Shown in pieces: positions 54,659 through 64,000 of a stretch of DNA of 64,000 nt; position 1 is the stretch's first letter; each line of letters starts with the position of its first letter. The notes below the pieces were generated by a model. The model had not been told where the DNA came from, made no database searches, and was given only the letters and a program-made list of their open reading frames with translations. Position numbers and translations under genes: made by a program. Source of the stretch: Sepiola atlantica (Eukaryota > Mollusca > Cephalopoda > Sepiida > Sepiolidae); assembly GCA_963556195.1 (NCBI GenBank), contig OY744520.1:4630001-4694000 (forward strand). The letters run 5' to 3'.

Positions 54659-57134
54659 CAGGCATTTTGTGTAGGATACATGCTCCTAAACCATATGAAC
54701 TAGCATCGCTAGCTACGATTATGTCCAATTCTGGATTGTAATGTGTTAGAAATAACTCTGACGTAAGTCTTTCTATGATTTTATTAAATGCATCCTGACA
54801 TTCAGGTGTCCATACCCAGGCTTTACCTTTTTTTAATAGCTCATTTAATGGAGCACGCAAATTATGCATTTCTGGGATAAAAGCCTGGTAGTAATTTGCT
54901 AGGCCCAGAAAACTCTGTAATGTCGTGACGTTTTCTGGCACCGGCATGTTTTTTATTGCGGTAGCCCTTTCTGGGTCTGGTCTTCTGCCGTCCTTGTCGA
55001 TCACATGACCCAGATATTTTATTTCCTCCAGGAAAAATTCACATTTTTCTTCTTTTACTTTGAACCCATAATCTTGGATTCTCGCAAACACTTGATTTAC
55101 ATGTTTTTGGTGTTGTTTGATATCTTTGCTGTTAATCAAGATGTCATCGAGATACGCTATTGCGAAATCGAGTCCGCCCAGCATTGTGTCCATTACTTGT
55201 TGGAAAATGGCTGGCGCGACCTTAACTCCGAACGCTAATCTTTCGAATTTATATAAACCACGATGTGTGTTTATACATAACAGCTTAGAACAATCTTTAT
55301 CCACCGGTAGTTGTAGGTATGCCTGACTTAGGTCTATTTTTGAAAAAAATCTTCCTCCATTTAAGCTTGTAAACACTTCTTCCGGGGTATGGAGTGGGTA
55401 GTGATAGTCCGCGAGGGCAGTATTCAGTCCTGTTGAAAAATCTGCACATACACGAATTTCATTAGATTTTTTCTTTACATAAACCGTGGGTGCTGCCCAC
55501 TGGCTGTGTTGTACTTTTGATAAAATACCCATCTTTACCAGTCGGTCTAATTCAGCGTTTATTTTTTCAATCGAGGCGAAGGGTACTTTCCTTTCTTTCC
55601 TAAATACCGGCAGTACATTTTCTTTTAGACGGAATTTTGCAGTCGTTTTAGTGCAGCATCCGAGACCGCCAGAAAAAACCTCTGGAAACGAGTTTTTTAA
55701 TTCTCGTTGTAGTTTTTCCGATTCTGTTGCGCGACTATTTATTTTTTTACAAAATGTATTTATCGGCAACTTCCATAAATCAAATGCCTGCATAAAATCT
55801 GAACCAAAAAGATTATTCGAATCCTTCAGTACCAGTAGTTTGAGTTTTTTAGTATTTCCCATTAGGGACACATTTGTGATTAATTCTCCTTCAAATGTAA
55901 TTCTTTCACCAGTAACTGTGCTTGCCAGCCTGTTTGTTCTTGATAGAGTAGGTTTATTTAATCTCCTCCATGTATGTAAATTTATAATGGAAACGTCTGA
56001 ACCAGAATCCAATTGAAATTTTATATTTTTATCCAGGATTTTCATCTGTACATATTTTCTTATGTTCATGCCAGTTTCCTTCTTTGTCCTAGTGGCTTGA
56101 ATCCGCATTTTATTTCCTCTGCCCGTTCTGCAGTGCGAACTTTTATGTCCAACTTTTTTGCATTTCATACAGGTTTTAAAACGGAATGGGCACTCATTGT
56201 ACCAATGTGGATTACCACAGCGTGAACAAGGGCTTGGTGGCAATTTATTTATTTTTTTACTGGTTTGGTTTGTCTTTGTTACATCAAAATTATTATTTCT
56301 TATTTTTCTATAAGGTTGAGCTTTTGTTTTTTGATGTACCTTATTTATATGCGCAATGCCGGACAATTCAATGTCTTTTGAGTCCTGTTTTACATTTACA
56401 AATCTTTGACAGTCCTCAGCCAACTTTTGCAGCGTAAGGCTTGGTTCATTCTCTAATTTATTTAGAACTCTACGCCTTATCTCCGTGTCATTTCCTGAGA
56501 TTAAACCTTGTACAAAAATTAGACACTTGAAATTATCTGCACTTAATTCAGCTAGTTTAAAATCGTCACAATGCTTGTTCACTATCGATGCAAAAGTAGC
56601 GTAATCTTCCTCATCTTTCTTTACCAGGTTCATGCACTTCCATCGTTTGTGGAATAGTGTAGTTCTTGGACTAAACAGTTCTGTCAATAAACCAACCGCT
56701 TCTATGAAAGTTAGCTCGCTGGTTTTCCGAGGCAAAATGAAATCCACGAATTTGGTATGTTCTGTGGTATTTAGTTTTCTAAGAAGGAGGCGTAGCTTCT
56801 TCGCATCACTCCAACCACCGCAGTCAATTTTATATAGGTCTTCATATCTTCGGAAATATTCTTCAAATGTATTATTTTCCGTGTATGAGTAATTATCAAT
56901 ACTGTTCCAAATTTCGTTCTGCGAAAACGTGTCGTCTTTTTCATTTTGTTGGTCACTGCGCGATATTGTTTGTATCAGAAATTCCAATCTTTCATCATAC
57001 TCTTTTTTGTGTAATAAAATATTTTGGTTCTGTTGTAATAAAAGCTTTTGAAATCTTTCCTCAGTTTGTTGTTGCTGGGAGATTTGGAATTTCGTTAGTT
57101 CGGCGATTATAGACTTAATATCTTCCATATTCAA
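54525..57134 (-). CDS. Gypsy gag-pol 5' part: gag, protease, RT, RNase H start
   Basis: A single open frame of 869 codons starts at 57134, about 980 bp after the PBS. Residues 1-60 are Gln-rich and coiled-coil-like. Residues 75-260 are the gag capsid region (FEEYFRRYEDLY). Zinc knuckles are at C303/C306/H310/C315 and C322/C325/H330/C335. The protease active site is LDSGSD (376-378). The reverse transcriptase has KIDLSQAYLQLP (D601) and YLDD (661-664). RNase H begins at VASDASSYGLGA (D810). The frame leaves the true reading after residue 844, inside LLPAEK, at a run of six T on the plus strand (54602-54607). Gag and pol share one frame, so no programmed gag-pol shift is evident. The RNase H break looks like a homopolymer insertion. 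Confidence 0.95.
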   Translation of the reverse strand: MNMEDIKSIIAELTKFQISQQQQTEERFQKLLLQQNQNILLHKKEYDERLEFLIQTISRSDQQNEKDDTFSQNEIWNSIDNYSYTENNTFEEYFRRYEDLYKIDCGGWSDAKKLRLLLRKLNTTEHTKFVDFILPRKTSELTFIEAVGLLTELFSPRTTLFHKRWKCMNLVKKDEEDYATFASIVNKHCDDFKLAELSADNFKCLIFVQGLISGNDTEIRRRVLNKLENEPSLTLQKLAEDCQRFVNVKQDSKDIELSGIAHINKVHQKTKAQPYRKIRNNNFDVTKTNQTSKKINKLPPSPCSRCGNPHWYNECPFRFKTCMKCKKVGHKSSHCRTGRGNKMRIQATRTKKETGMNIRKYVQMKILDKNIKFQLDSGSDVSIINLHTWRRLNKPTLSRTNRLASTVTGERITFEGELITNVSLMGNTKKLKLLVLKDSNNLFGSDFMQAFDLWKLPINTFCKKINSRATESEKLQRELKNSFPEVFSGGLGCCTKTTAKFRLKENVLPVFRKERKVPFASIEKINAELDRLVKMGILSKVQHSQWAAPTVYVKKKSNEIRVCADFSTGLNTALADYHYPLHTPEEVFTSLNGGRFFSKIDLSQAYLQLPVDKDCSKLLCINTHRGLYKFERLAFGVKVAPAIFQQVMDTMLGGLDFAIAYLDDILINSKDIKQHQKHVNQVFARIQDYGFKVKEEKCEFFLEEIKYLGHVIDKDGRRPDPERATAIKNMPVPENVTTLQSFLGLANYYQAFIPEMHNLRAPLNELLKKGKAWVWTPECQDAFNKIIERLTSELFLTHYNPELDIIVASDASSYGLGACILHKMPDGTHKPIAHASRTLLPAEKTVFSNRKRSPSNNICSNKVSPIHTW
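54602..54607 (-). other. Homopolymer frameshift in RNase H
   Basis: A run of six T (A on the coding strand) lies where the reading passes from the first to the second pol frame. The frames rejoin exactly here when compared with related Gypsy proteins (LPAEK-Y-Q-KEALA). It could be a genuine mutation or a sequencing/assembly error. Confidence 0.85.
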
Positions 57135-58116
57135 CCATTTAGTTTCTGATTTTATTTAGAAAATTAATATTTTCTTATTATCTTATGATTTTATAAGAGT
57201 TCTTTTCTTTAAATTAGCGTTTGCTAGGCGCCGTTTTTAATTATGAAAAGATTATGAAACTTTTCCTTTTCTCTATATACGCGTATATTTACTTATTTTT
57301 TTATTTTGAAAATTAATATTTTCTCGTTATTTAATGAATTTATAAGAAGTTCTTTTCTTTAACTTAGCGTTGGCAAAACGCTGAGTTTTAGTTATGAAAA
57401 GATTATGTAATGTTCTTTTCTTATACACGTTTTTAATTTTAACGAAGAGAAAAAAAAATCTGTTTCACAATTAATTCTTTCTGCATTTTAAAATATTTCA
57501 GTACAAGTCGGAAAAAAAAAGAAGAGAGAGAAAATAAAACTGACCTTTTTTATCGTGCGTCTTTTTTTTTTATAGAGTAACGCACGTGTGTTCATTTCAT
57601 GTTTTTGTTTCATATCTGTTCTTAAAATGAAGCACGTGGTGTCGGTTTCATTTTTTTTGTTTGTGTGTGTTCGTCAAAAAAAACTCGCTGTGACGTTTGT
57701 CTAAAAAAAACAATACTCGCTTAATCTTGGTGTTCGGTATTTCTTTTGTTTTGTTTTTTTTTAGTTTTCCAACCCTAAGAAAAAAAACGCGCATTCAATT
57801 TCAGTTGTTTTTGTTTTGTTGGTTTTTTTAACTAGTTTTCCCAAACTAGAAGAACGCGCACCCAATTTCAAGCTGGTTTTTTTTTTCGATAAGCAGTTTT
57901 AAAACTTAGAGGACAACAGGTCCATTTCAGTTTTCTTTTTCTTAAAAGAAAACAATTTTCTCGCACTTAAGAATTCAACGTGTTTTTTTGTTTTTTTCAG
58001 TTGAGTTCTCTTTTCTTCTCTCGACCGTACGGCAAAAACCTTTTTTTTGTTTTTGTTTTTGTGCGGTTTCCTGCATTAACTGTATTTTCAGTTTTTTGAC
58101 CCAAGAGTTCGAATTG
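57135..58116 (-). other. Gypsy 5' leader with internal repeats
   Basis: Untranslated, A-rich on the coding strand. Two ~105-bp direct repeats lie at about 57162-57265 and 57308-57412, sharing GAAAATTAATATTTTCT, GTTCTTTTCTTTAA, CTTAGCGTT-type and ATGAAAAGATTATG. From about 57610 to 58010 a degenerate ~75-85-bp motif with AACGCGCAC/TTCAATTTCAG blocks repeats about four times. Such leader arrays may hold promoter or packaging signals. Confidence 0.8.
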
Positions 58117-58127
58117 CCTCGTCGCCA
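58117..58127 (-). promoter_or_regulatory. Primer-binding site, tRNA-Ser-like
   Basis: TGGCGACGAGG on the minus strand begins 2 nt after the 5' LTR. It complements the 3' end, including CCA, of the animal tRNA-Ser(GCU) that starts GACGAGG. The downstream ATTCGAAC also echoes that tRNA's T-arm complement. Confidence 0.85.
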
Positions 58128-58129
58128 TT

Positions 58130-58352
58130 TGTTGTGGACCTTGGTAAAGCTGAATGAATGACACAGGAACACATGGTTTAAATGAACAAAGGTATATATT
58201 ATATAATAGAAAGAAAGAGATACAAGGAGATGTTGCTCTCAACCGCCATTGCTGGTTTGCCTGGGAAGAAGAGGGCAAGTGTCACGTGCTTCCCGTATTT
58301 ATAAGGTGGACGAGTCCATTAGTTCTCTGTAGGTAGGTACAGCACCATAACA
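58130..58352 (-). repeat. 5' LTR
   Basis: 223 bp, about 98-99% identical to the 3' LTR. Read on the minus strand it runs TGTTATGG...CACAACA. TATAAG-type sequence (TATTTATAAGG on the plus strand near 58297) lies inside, but I cannot fix the transcription start. Confidence 0.96.
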
Positions 58353-58357
58353 TAATC
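58353..58357. repeat. Target site duplication TAATC (right)
   Basis: Exact partner of 52814-52818. Confidence 0.9.
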
Positions 58358-58541
58358 ACAATTTAAAAAATATATATAATCACAACAAAATCCACTACAA
58401 ATAATAAACAAAACATTAAAATAAAATAAATAAAATGCAGAAGTAGCAATTAATACCCTAAATTAAAATTATCAAACATTTTTATCCACATGATAATTAC
58501 TTATTAGAATTAAAATAAAATAGGAATGACGGTTATAATCA
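58358..58541. other. Non-coding body of composite, right of Gypsy
   Basis: AT-rich sequence that continues the host element interrupted by the Gypsy insertion. No gene. Confidence 0.6.
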
Positions 58542-58907
58542 TAACTTTATTCTCATTTTAAATTTAACTCACTCTGGCCGTCGCCCCATCTCCCTTCCTC
58601 CCACCCCGGCCGAAATTGAGATCATCACAGCGCAAACACGTGAAAAACCTCTCACGTAATAATTTGAAACACGAATTGTTGGGGTCCTCCCCCCTCCCCT
58701 CTCATGTCCCATGTCACCGTTATAGACAAAGCCCCAACTCTGTCCCCCCCCTCCAATGTATTTTCAATTTTCAATCTCCCGTTAAAGTGAAGTTAAAACT
58801 TATGCCATTTGAATTCCATCGCCAGCCCGATGAGTTGGTCGCTATTTGCACCAATGAAACAAAACTTGTTTTGTCGCAACTAATGGAATAAAATCAAAAA
58901 ATATATA
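58542..58907 (-). repeat. Right ~360-bp inverted arm
   Basis: Reverse complement of the left arm with only a few differences, for example in the C/G-runs and CAATTCGTG versus CAAGTCGTG. Both arms must be of similar, recent age. Confidence 0.95.
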
Positions 58908-59159
58908 TTTTGCTCTGAATTTTCATTGAGCACTCTCATAAACCCGGTTTCAACTTCCTTCGGATTCATACCCCCTGGATATTTGTAACAAGTTAATTAA
59001 ATATATATATATATTAATGCAAACATTGTTACAAATAACAGAATTCGTCTGTTTCATTATAATAATCTTCGCGTGTCAAAAGCATATGAACAAAAAAAGC
59101 TGGAGAGAGAAGAGAATCTTAAAAAGACGGCGGAGAAACGCGCATAGAACGTATTTCGC

Positions 59160-59162
<3 letters not shown>

Positions 59163-59213
<51 letters not shown>
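59163..59213. repeat. (TA)n microsatellite
   Basis: About 25 TA units. A 7-bp inverted repeat, AGTTGTT with AACAACT, lies just downstream (59220-59251). Confidence 0.95.
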
Positions 59214-59215
<2 letters not shown>

Positions 59216-59219
59216 CTAA

Positions 59220-62200
59220 TAGTTGTTGACATGCTGTGAAACCGAACAACTAAAAAATCTCTTAAGCAACTCTGTTTGCAGATTAGGTGGAACATTTTTA
59301 GATTAGAATCTTTCAAAAATAAAACAATATCGCCAAACTAGTATTGAAGAATCCTTGTTTGAATACCAGAAACGTTAATGATGGTAACTTTGCGAAACAA
59401 AATGCCCGACGATGTTAACTTAAAAACATTTACTAGAAATCATTGTTAATAGTTCAGCAACTATTCAGCTCTATCGAACCAGTAAACGAATCTAAGATTC
59501 ATCTCCAGTGTGTATATGTGAATTTCGCTTTTATACTCTGTATGTAGATGGATTTCTTCATATTTAACGCAAGAGAATGGCGAGTGATGATTGTTATATA
59601 TAAATTGTTTCCATCTTTTTTTCTTATTTATCAGTCTAAAAGTAATACAAGTTTCAGATCGTATCCTGATCTAAATAAATACTGGGTTATAAAGACAATA
59701 AGAGTAATGCGTTAAAGTTAGATTAAAAGCTATAATCCGAACGTGTTTAAACCTGCAGACGGTTGAAGGATGACGGTGTTATATGGTAATGTTTAGTAAA
59801 TTATATAACTTGTTATATGAGAAACACATGACGTCAATTTTTATCTGAAATAAATATATTTTTTAAAATGTTAATTCATATACTTATTCGGTGAATAGGG
59901 AATAGAGAGATATAGAACAAGCGCGTCCTATCATATTCCTATGTCTGTTGTATCAACTGTTATTATATTCTAGCCGCCTTTAAGATCGATCACGAAGATA
60001 AATGTAGCCAATCGGACACACACTTTATTCATTGAAGGATTAGGAGTCGTGTTTATCATGCAAAGAGAGTTTGCGACTTTTTTAACGAGAGGGCATTTCG
60101 TGCTTTTTAAGTGCCTAATCTGATTAACCACACCTGATTGATTTCACGAGCTATTTGTTCTTGTAAGAATTTTATCTGATGCATCCACGCATCTGTAAAT
60201 AGCACTTTATTTAGTATTTCACGATGAAATTAGTTATAGCATTTTCATTTATAAGTCAAGCTTTAGTTTCAAATAGTATATTCTTCTGTCTGGTACACAT
60301 AAGTTTAAAATAGCTGTTTTATATCCCCACATGCATATGTATCAGTGTAGCGTGATGAGCTTATAATTGTATTAAATTATTAGATTAAGACGGTACAAAA
60401 GCAATAACCTTGATTTTGAAATTCTCACTGCATTTTATTGCTTGGCAAGCGACTTCCCTTTGACCGATTCTCTGTTGTTGCTGATCACGAAATGCTATGT
60501 TTAAACCTTGTGTCATACACGAAAGAAAAGTTATTAATCAGACCTTTGTTAATTATACGCGCATTTTTGGTGACCTTTCCAAACTGATGGTACATCGCCT
60601 GATAATGTTTTTGCATACCTCGAAATCGAACTAAATCAAGACAAAACTGTTGGAAGACAGAGGGTTTATTCTGCTGAATCTTCGTTCAAAACCACTCAGC
60701 AGTTAACTGGGATAGACACACAGATATCGATGATATGTTGAATGGTATCTTATCAAGACATTTTACAAACCGCATGTTCACACTTCTAGGGCTTCCAAGG
60801 AACTAAATACTTCTCTCACACTCTCTCTCTTTGAGCCATGTGATGGCACATCCGTTTCTATCACACCACGTAGTGTATTAAAATCTAACCTTGAGTTTAG
60901 CAAGTTGACCACAACTTAGCTTACATTTCTTTTTGTTTTCAATTGACCAATTTATATACCGGCGGATCAATCGCTAAGTATTTAACAAAAATACGGAGAT
61001 AATAATAAACGATAGAAAGGCTATCATTTGTTGTAGATCAATAATGAGTTCAGTTTATTTAACATTCGATGAAGCTGTTATGATTTCTTTTAAACGACAA
61101 CTTGTTCTGTGGATAGTTTACTGCACACGGCATTAGTGTGAGTCAGTGAATCAATATTGTTTGTGCCCTTGTTCTCTGATTTAGTGCGTAAAACGTTCCA
61201 GTTATGTATTGTGTCTCTACTCTGTGTAACTCTCCGTTTTGATTTCCGTGTTTTAAAAACGCTTGTATACGTCAGACCTACGTCATCGTTTTTGTTTGTT
61301 TTAATTTCGACAAAGGAATGTATTGACGAATATCATTTTGCCTGAGCCACTTGTCAGAGCTATTAAATTTCCAGATTCTCATTGATAATTGTCCCTTGAC
61401 TGAGGTTATACAAATATAAGCCGCATCATAAATTTGCGTTTTACAAATTTCCGAAACAAGCGTTTTCCAATGATCCTCTGACTTTTTATTATTATGTTTT
61501 ATGTTTTCGGTTCTTTGTAAGTTATTGATCCTAATCTATCTGCCCACATGACTCACCTTGTTATTTCAAAGGCTTTTTCGGTCAGTCAGTTGAAATGCAC
61601 AGATTGAACGGACTCACATTGATAACACCTGTTTGTGTTAACTAACTGTTATATTCTCAACCGACGCCTATAGTAATGACTCTTAGCGAAGACATTGTGG
61701 CATATTTGAATTATTGATGATGTAAGTTCAAGGATGTTAAGAGGCGTCAATGTCGGTTTAATAGATAATGGTATTCTGTGCTTCGCCATGACGAATTTCA
61801 CTGCGTTTCGAAAATGTATAAACCCACATGTTCTACCACAGGATGGCTAAAGTTGCCACTTTGGTCTAAATAATGATACCTCATAAAGTGTTTGAAACTG
61901 CTAGTTTTTTATGATCAGATAACATTAAAATTGTTGAAATGTTCTAAAACTTACAAACCAAACCATATAGCTATTTATTTTCTCCCCACGAGAGCAAAGT
62001 AAAAACAAAGGCCAGTTTTAAATGTAAGGGAATCCAGCTTTCGATAAACAGACATTCTGGATTGTGACAACATTTTTTTAAAATGCTATATTATTAAAAT
62101 TATATCTTGCCAAGGCCTGCAATCCTAGATCTTAGAAATGTGGTATTAAATCACGTGTTTCTTTTTAAATTAACTCAGTTTTCAATAAGTCCTAATTAAT

Positions 62201-63890
62201 TGAAGTCCACATATTATTTATTTTATTCAGAAATTATTTTCTTGTAAAAATTGAATTGCATTGTTAGTATGCAAAATCTGTTCCATGTTTGTTTGTATCT
62301 AATTACGCAAGATGAGAGTTAATGAGCTCCACTGTTTGTCGCATGGATTTTTAATAGGGTATAAATACTCAGGGGAGTGGGTGGTCAATGAGAATAGGTG
62401 AAGCCAATCGAATATTCCTGGAACCAGTTTCCTGTTATCTGCACACGATCAGGAATATTGCATTGGGATATGGTTCAAAATATCTCCGAAGCTTTATATG
62501 TAAAATTGGGGTATTTCATGGTGAAAGGTTTAAATATAAAATGATTGTTATTTAATAACCTTAAGCTCCTCCCTTCAATTACATAATTACGGCGAGGCGC
62601 CATGAAATTCAATTTATTTTTAAATATTGTATTTTCGTATTCCTGCGCGTATCATGAGATCAGACCAAGTTCCAGGGGTTTTAACTCCGGGATTGTACCT
62701 CTCCTCAAATAAAAACGGGCAGGTTCTTTATTCCTCGCCTGATGGAAGGTATGTGCGGTCATAACATTCCCAGTTCAATAGGAATAAGTATGTTCGTTAA
62801 TGGGCTGAGAAACTACGGTGTAATCCTCAGTCAAGTCATACCATAGACTTAAAAAGTGTGTTTGTTAACACTCAGCATTATAAGGTGAGGATGAACGGTA
62901 ATTGGAGTAATCCCGGGAAATGAATGGGGCCCTCCCCTACATCTCTGTGTTGTAGATAATAAAACGGGAGCCTTCGGATAGCCCTCGATTAGGGTCTTCA
63001 ACTTTAATTTTTACGTTTGAAACTATTCCACGGCGGCGATTTGAACTCTTCTTAGATTATTACAGAGGCCACACCTGTAACCATTAATTTCAACAATCAT
63101 TTATCGAAAATACAGACTATCCAAAGCGAAGCCTCTACCTGATCTGACACCTCTCTGTTTCATTAGACGGCAGCTATACCCTCAGTGCGCTTCTAAACGA
63201 TGAACATGTTGTTGTGAAGCAAGGTTGCGCAATCATAAACTACATTTCTTCTGACTTCACATTGCTTTAGAAAGAAAATTAAAGGCAATTCAAGAATAAG
63301 CAAGAAAAAGATTAGTGTTGTTTCAGAGTGTTTTCTAATTGCCCGTCACAGGCTTGCAAGTATAGTCTACCGTACCATGTTTCAATAACTAGGAGGAAGA
63401 TAGATTGATCTATGCAATATTTACTCGTTTCACGAATGTATAATCGCTGAGATATTTCTTAGTATAATTTGTGATACATGTATTAGTATAATTCGTAGAT
63501 GTGTTTATACACAGAGATATTGCGTAGGACAACCGATAAAGCTGGTGGTCAGCTCCCCACGATCGGTTCACTTGAATAATGAAAACTATCATTACGTTCA
63601 ATCTTTATTGGATTATGCTGGAAAAGAATGAGCGTACGTTATATCTTTGTGATTTTAATTTCCAATGAGGGGGCACAGTAGTTTATCTTTAGAGAACCAG
63701 GACGTGTTTCATGTTAGAAATTATTAATAATACATTATGATTTATTTTGAGAAAATGGCAGATATTTGCGCGACAACGTAATTTCTTGCGAATTTTCGAG
63801 CATTTAAGCCTTTTGTTTTTTTCCTGAAGAAATATGGTGCGGTTATTTTGCTGCATTTAAACGTCATACAAAATTATGTGAAAAACTAAT
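59220..63890. other. Repeat-poor unannotated sequence
   Basis: About 4.7 kb with no tandem array, no recognised transposon and no open frame above 66 codons. Base composition is more even than elsewhere, notably at 62330-63200. It could be ordinary intergenic, intronic or regulatory DNA of a flanking gene. I cannot tell which from sequence alone. Confidence 0.5.
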
Positions 63891-63892
63891 AA

Positions 63893-64000
63893 ACGAATTT
63901 TAAGAAAATCAAATTATTAGAAAAATGACAGATGAACGGAATGAACGAATTTAAAAAAAATCCAATTATTAGCAGAATGACGGATGAACGGAATGAACGA
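63893..64000. repeat. 52-bp tandem repeat running off the window
   Basis: Two units, 63893-63944 and 63945-63996, each containing ACGAATTT(T)AA, AATTATTAG, AATGAC(A/G)GATGAACGG and AATGA. The first bases of a third (ACGA) end the window. Confidence 0.93.

Larger units (their letters stand above)
52819..58352 (-). mobile_element. Complete Ty3/Gypsy (Mag-like) LTR retrotransposon
   Basis: A 5534-bp element in minus orientation with 223-bp LTRs differing at about three positions, a 5-bp target duplication, primer-binding site, polypurine tract and gag-pol coding region. Order from 5' (right) to 3' (left): LTR, PBS, ~980-bp leader, gag with two zinc knuckles, protease, RT, RNase H, integrase, PPT, LTR. 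No envelope gene. Short LTRs, double CCHC, a tRNA-Ser primer and the RT/RNase H sequence style fit the Mag lineage. LTR similarity implies a recent insertion. Frame breaks in RNase H and near the integrase end suggest this copy cannot move by itself. Confidence 0.95.
51378..58907. mobile_element. Penelope-like composite with inverted arms, split by Gypsy
   Basis: Two ~360-bp arms at 51378-51743 and 58542-58907 are near-identical reverse complements. Between them lie a short Penelope-like coding remnant (51737-51955), AT-rich sequence with (TTA)n, and a complete Ty3/Gypsy insertion (52819-58352). Without the Gypsy element and its duplicated target, the host element would be about 2 kb. Penelope-like elements are known for terminal repeats that occur in direct or inverted orientation with a 5'-truncated body, which fits. 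A DNA transposon with long terminal inverted repeats is the main alternative. Confidence 0.6.

Noticed and set aside
53812..56437. Several plus-strand open frames of 63-176 codons
   Set aside because: They are antisense shadows of the Gypsy gag-pol gene on the minus strand.
60640..60930. Possible further LINE C-terminus on the plus strand
   Set aside because: A few residues looked LINE-like (SVLKSNLEFSKL), but no standard block or 3' tail could be aligned.

Overview
The window is AT-rich, repeat-saturated animal nuclear DNA. I found no host protein-coding gene, rRNA or complete tRNA that I can defend. Nearly everything recognisable is a mobile element, an element remnant, a tandem array or a self-cleaving ribozyme motif. 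Long (TA)n arrays, many mini- and microsatellites, jockey-like and Tx1-like LINEs, a Mag-like Ty3/Gypsy element, a Penelope-like remnant and a Helitron remnant fit a mollusc. Several dispersed repeats look like those I associate with octopus genomes. The cephalopod assignment is an inference.

Layout. 1-12 kb: unannotated AT-rich DNA with two minisatellites (14 bp unit at 1.7-1.95 kb, 17-18 bp unit at 8.96-9.88 kb), a (TTA)n-tailed GC-rich element and a decayed Helitron helicase (10.15-10.92 kb). 12.8-14.2 kb: (TA)n arrays, a GC-rich insertion, a tRNA-like sequence next to a hammerhead ribozyme, and a LINE 3' tail. 15-29.2 kb: LINE fragments in both orientations, a 29-bp minisatellite that appears to derive from LINE coding sequence, two copies of a terminal-inverted-repeat element, and a perfect 26-bp palindrome. 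29.6 kb: a compact hammerhead ribozyme beside (TA)n. 30.9-36.8 kb: a nearly full-length but broken Tx1/L1-type LINE preceded by a 55-bp tandem array. 37-47 kb: a 10-bp satellite, several large inverted repeats, and at least four copies of a dispersed repeat that carries a hammerhead fold, three of them with a (TA)n tail. 51.38-58.91 kb: a nested composite, in which a young Ty3/Gypsy retrotransposon with perfect 5-bp target duplications sits inside a Penelope-like remnant bounded by ~360-bp inverted repeats. 59.2-63.9 kb: comparatively repeat-poor sequence of unknown role, ending in a 52-bp tandem repeat that runs off the window.

The most interesting signal is the set of type I hammerhead ribozymes. 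They occur at 13.69, 29.62 (-), 38.49 (-), 40.47, 42.40 and 46.54 kb. Within the dispersed family, stem III differs in sequence between copies but stays self-complementary, which is covariation supporting a real RNA fold. Dispersed (TA)n-associated repeats starting with a self-cleaving ribozyme suggest a retrozyme-like non-autonomous retroelement whose tails seed the TA microsatellites. The Penelope-like remnant in the same window is of interest because that class is known to carry hammerheads in other animals.
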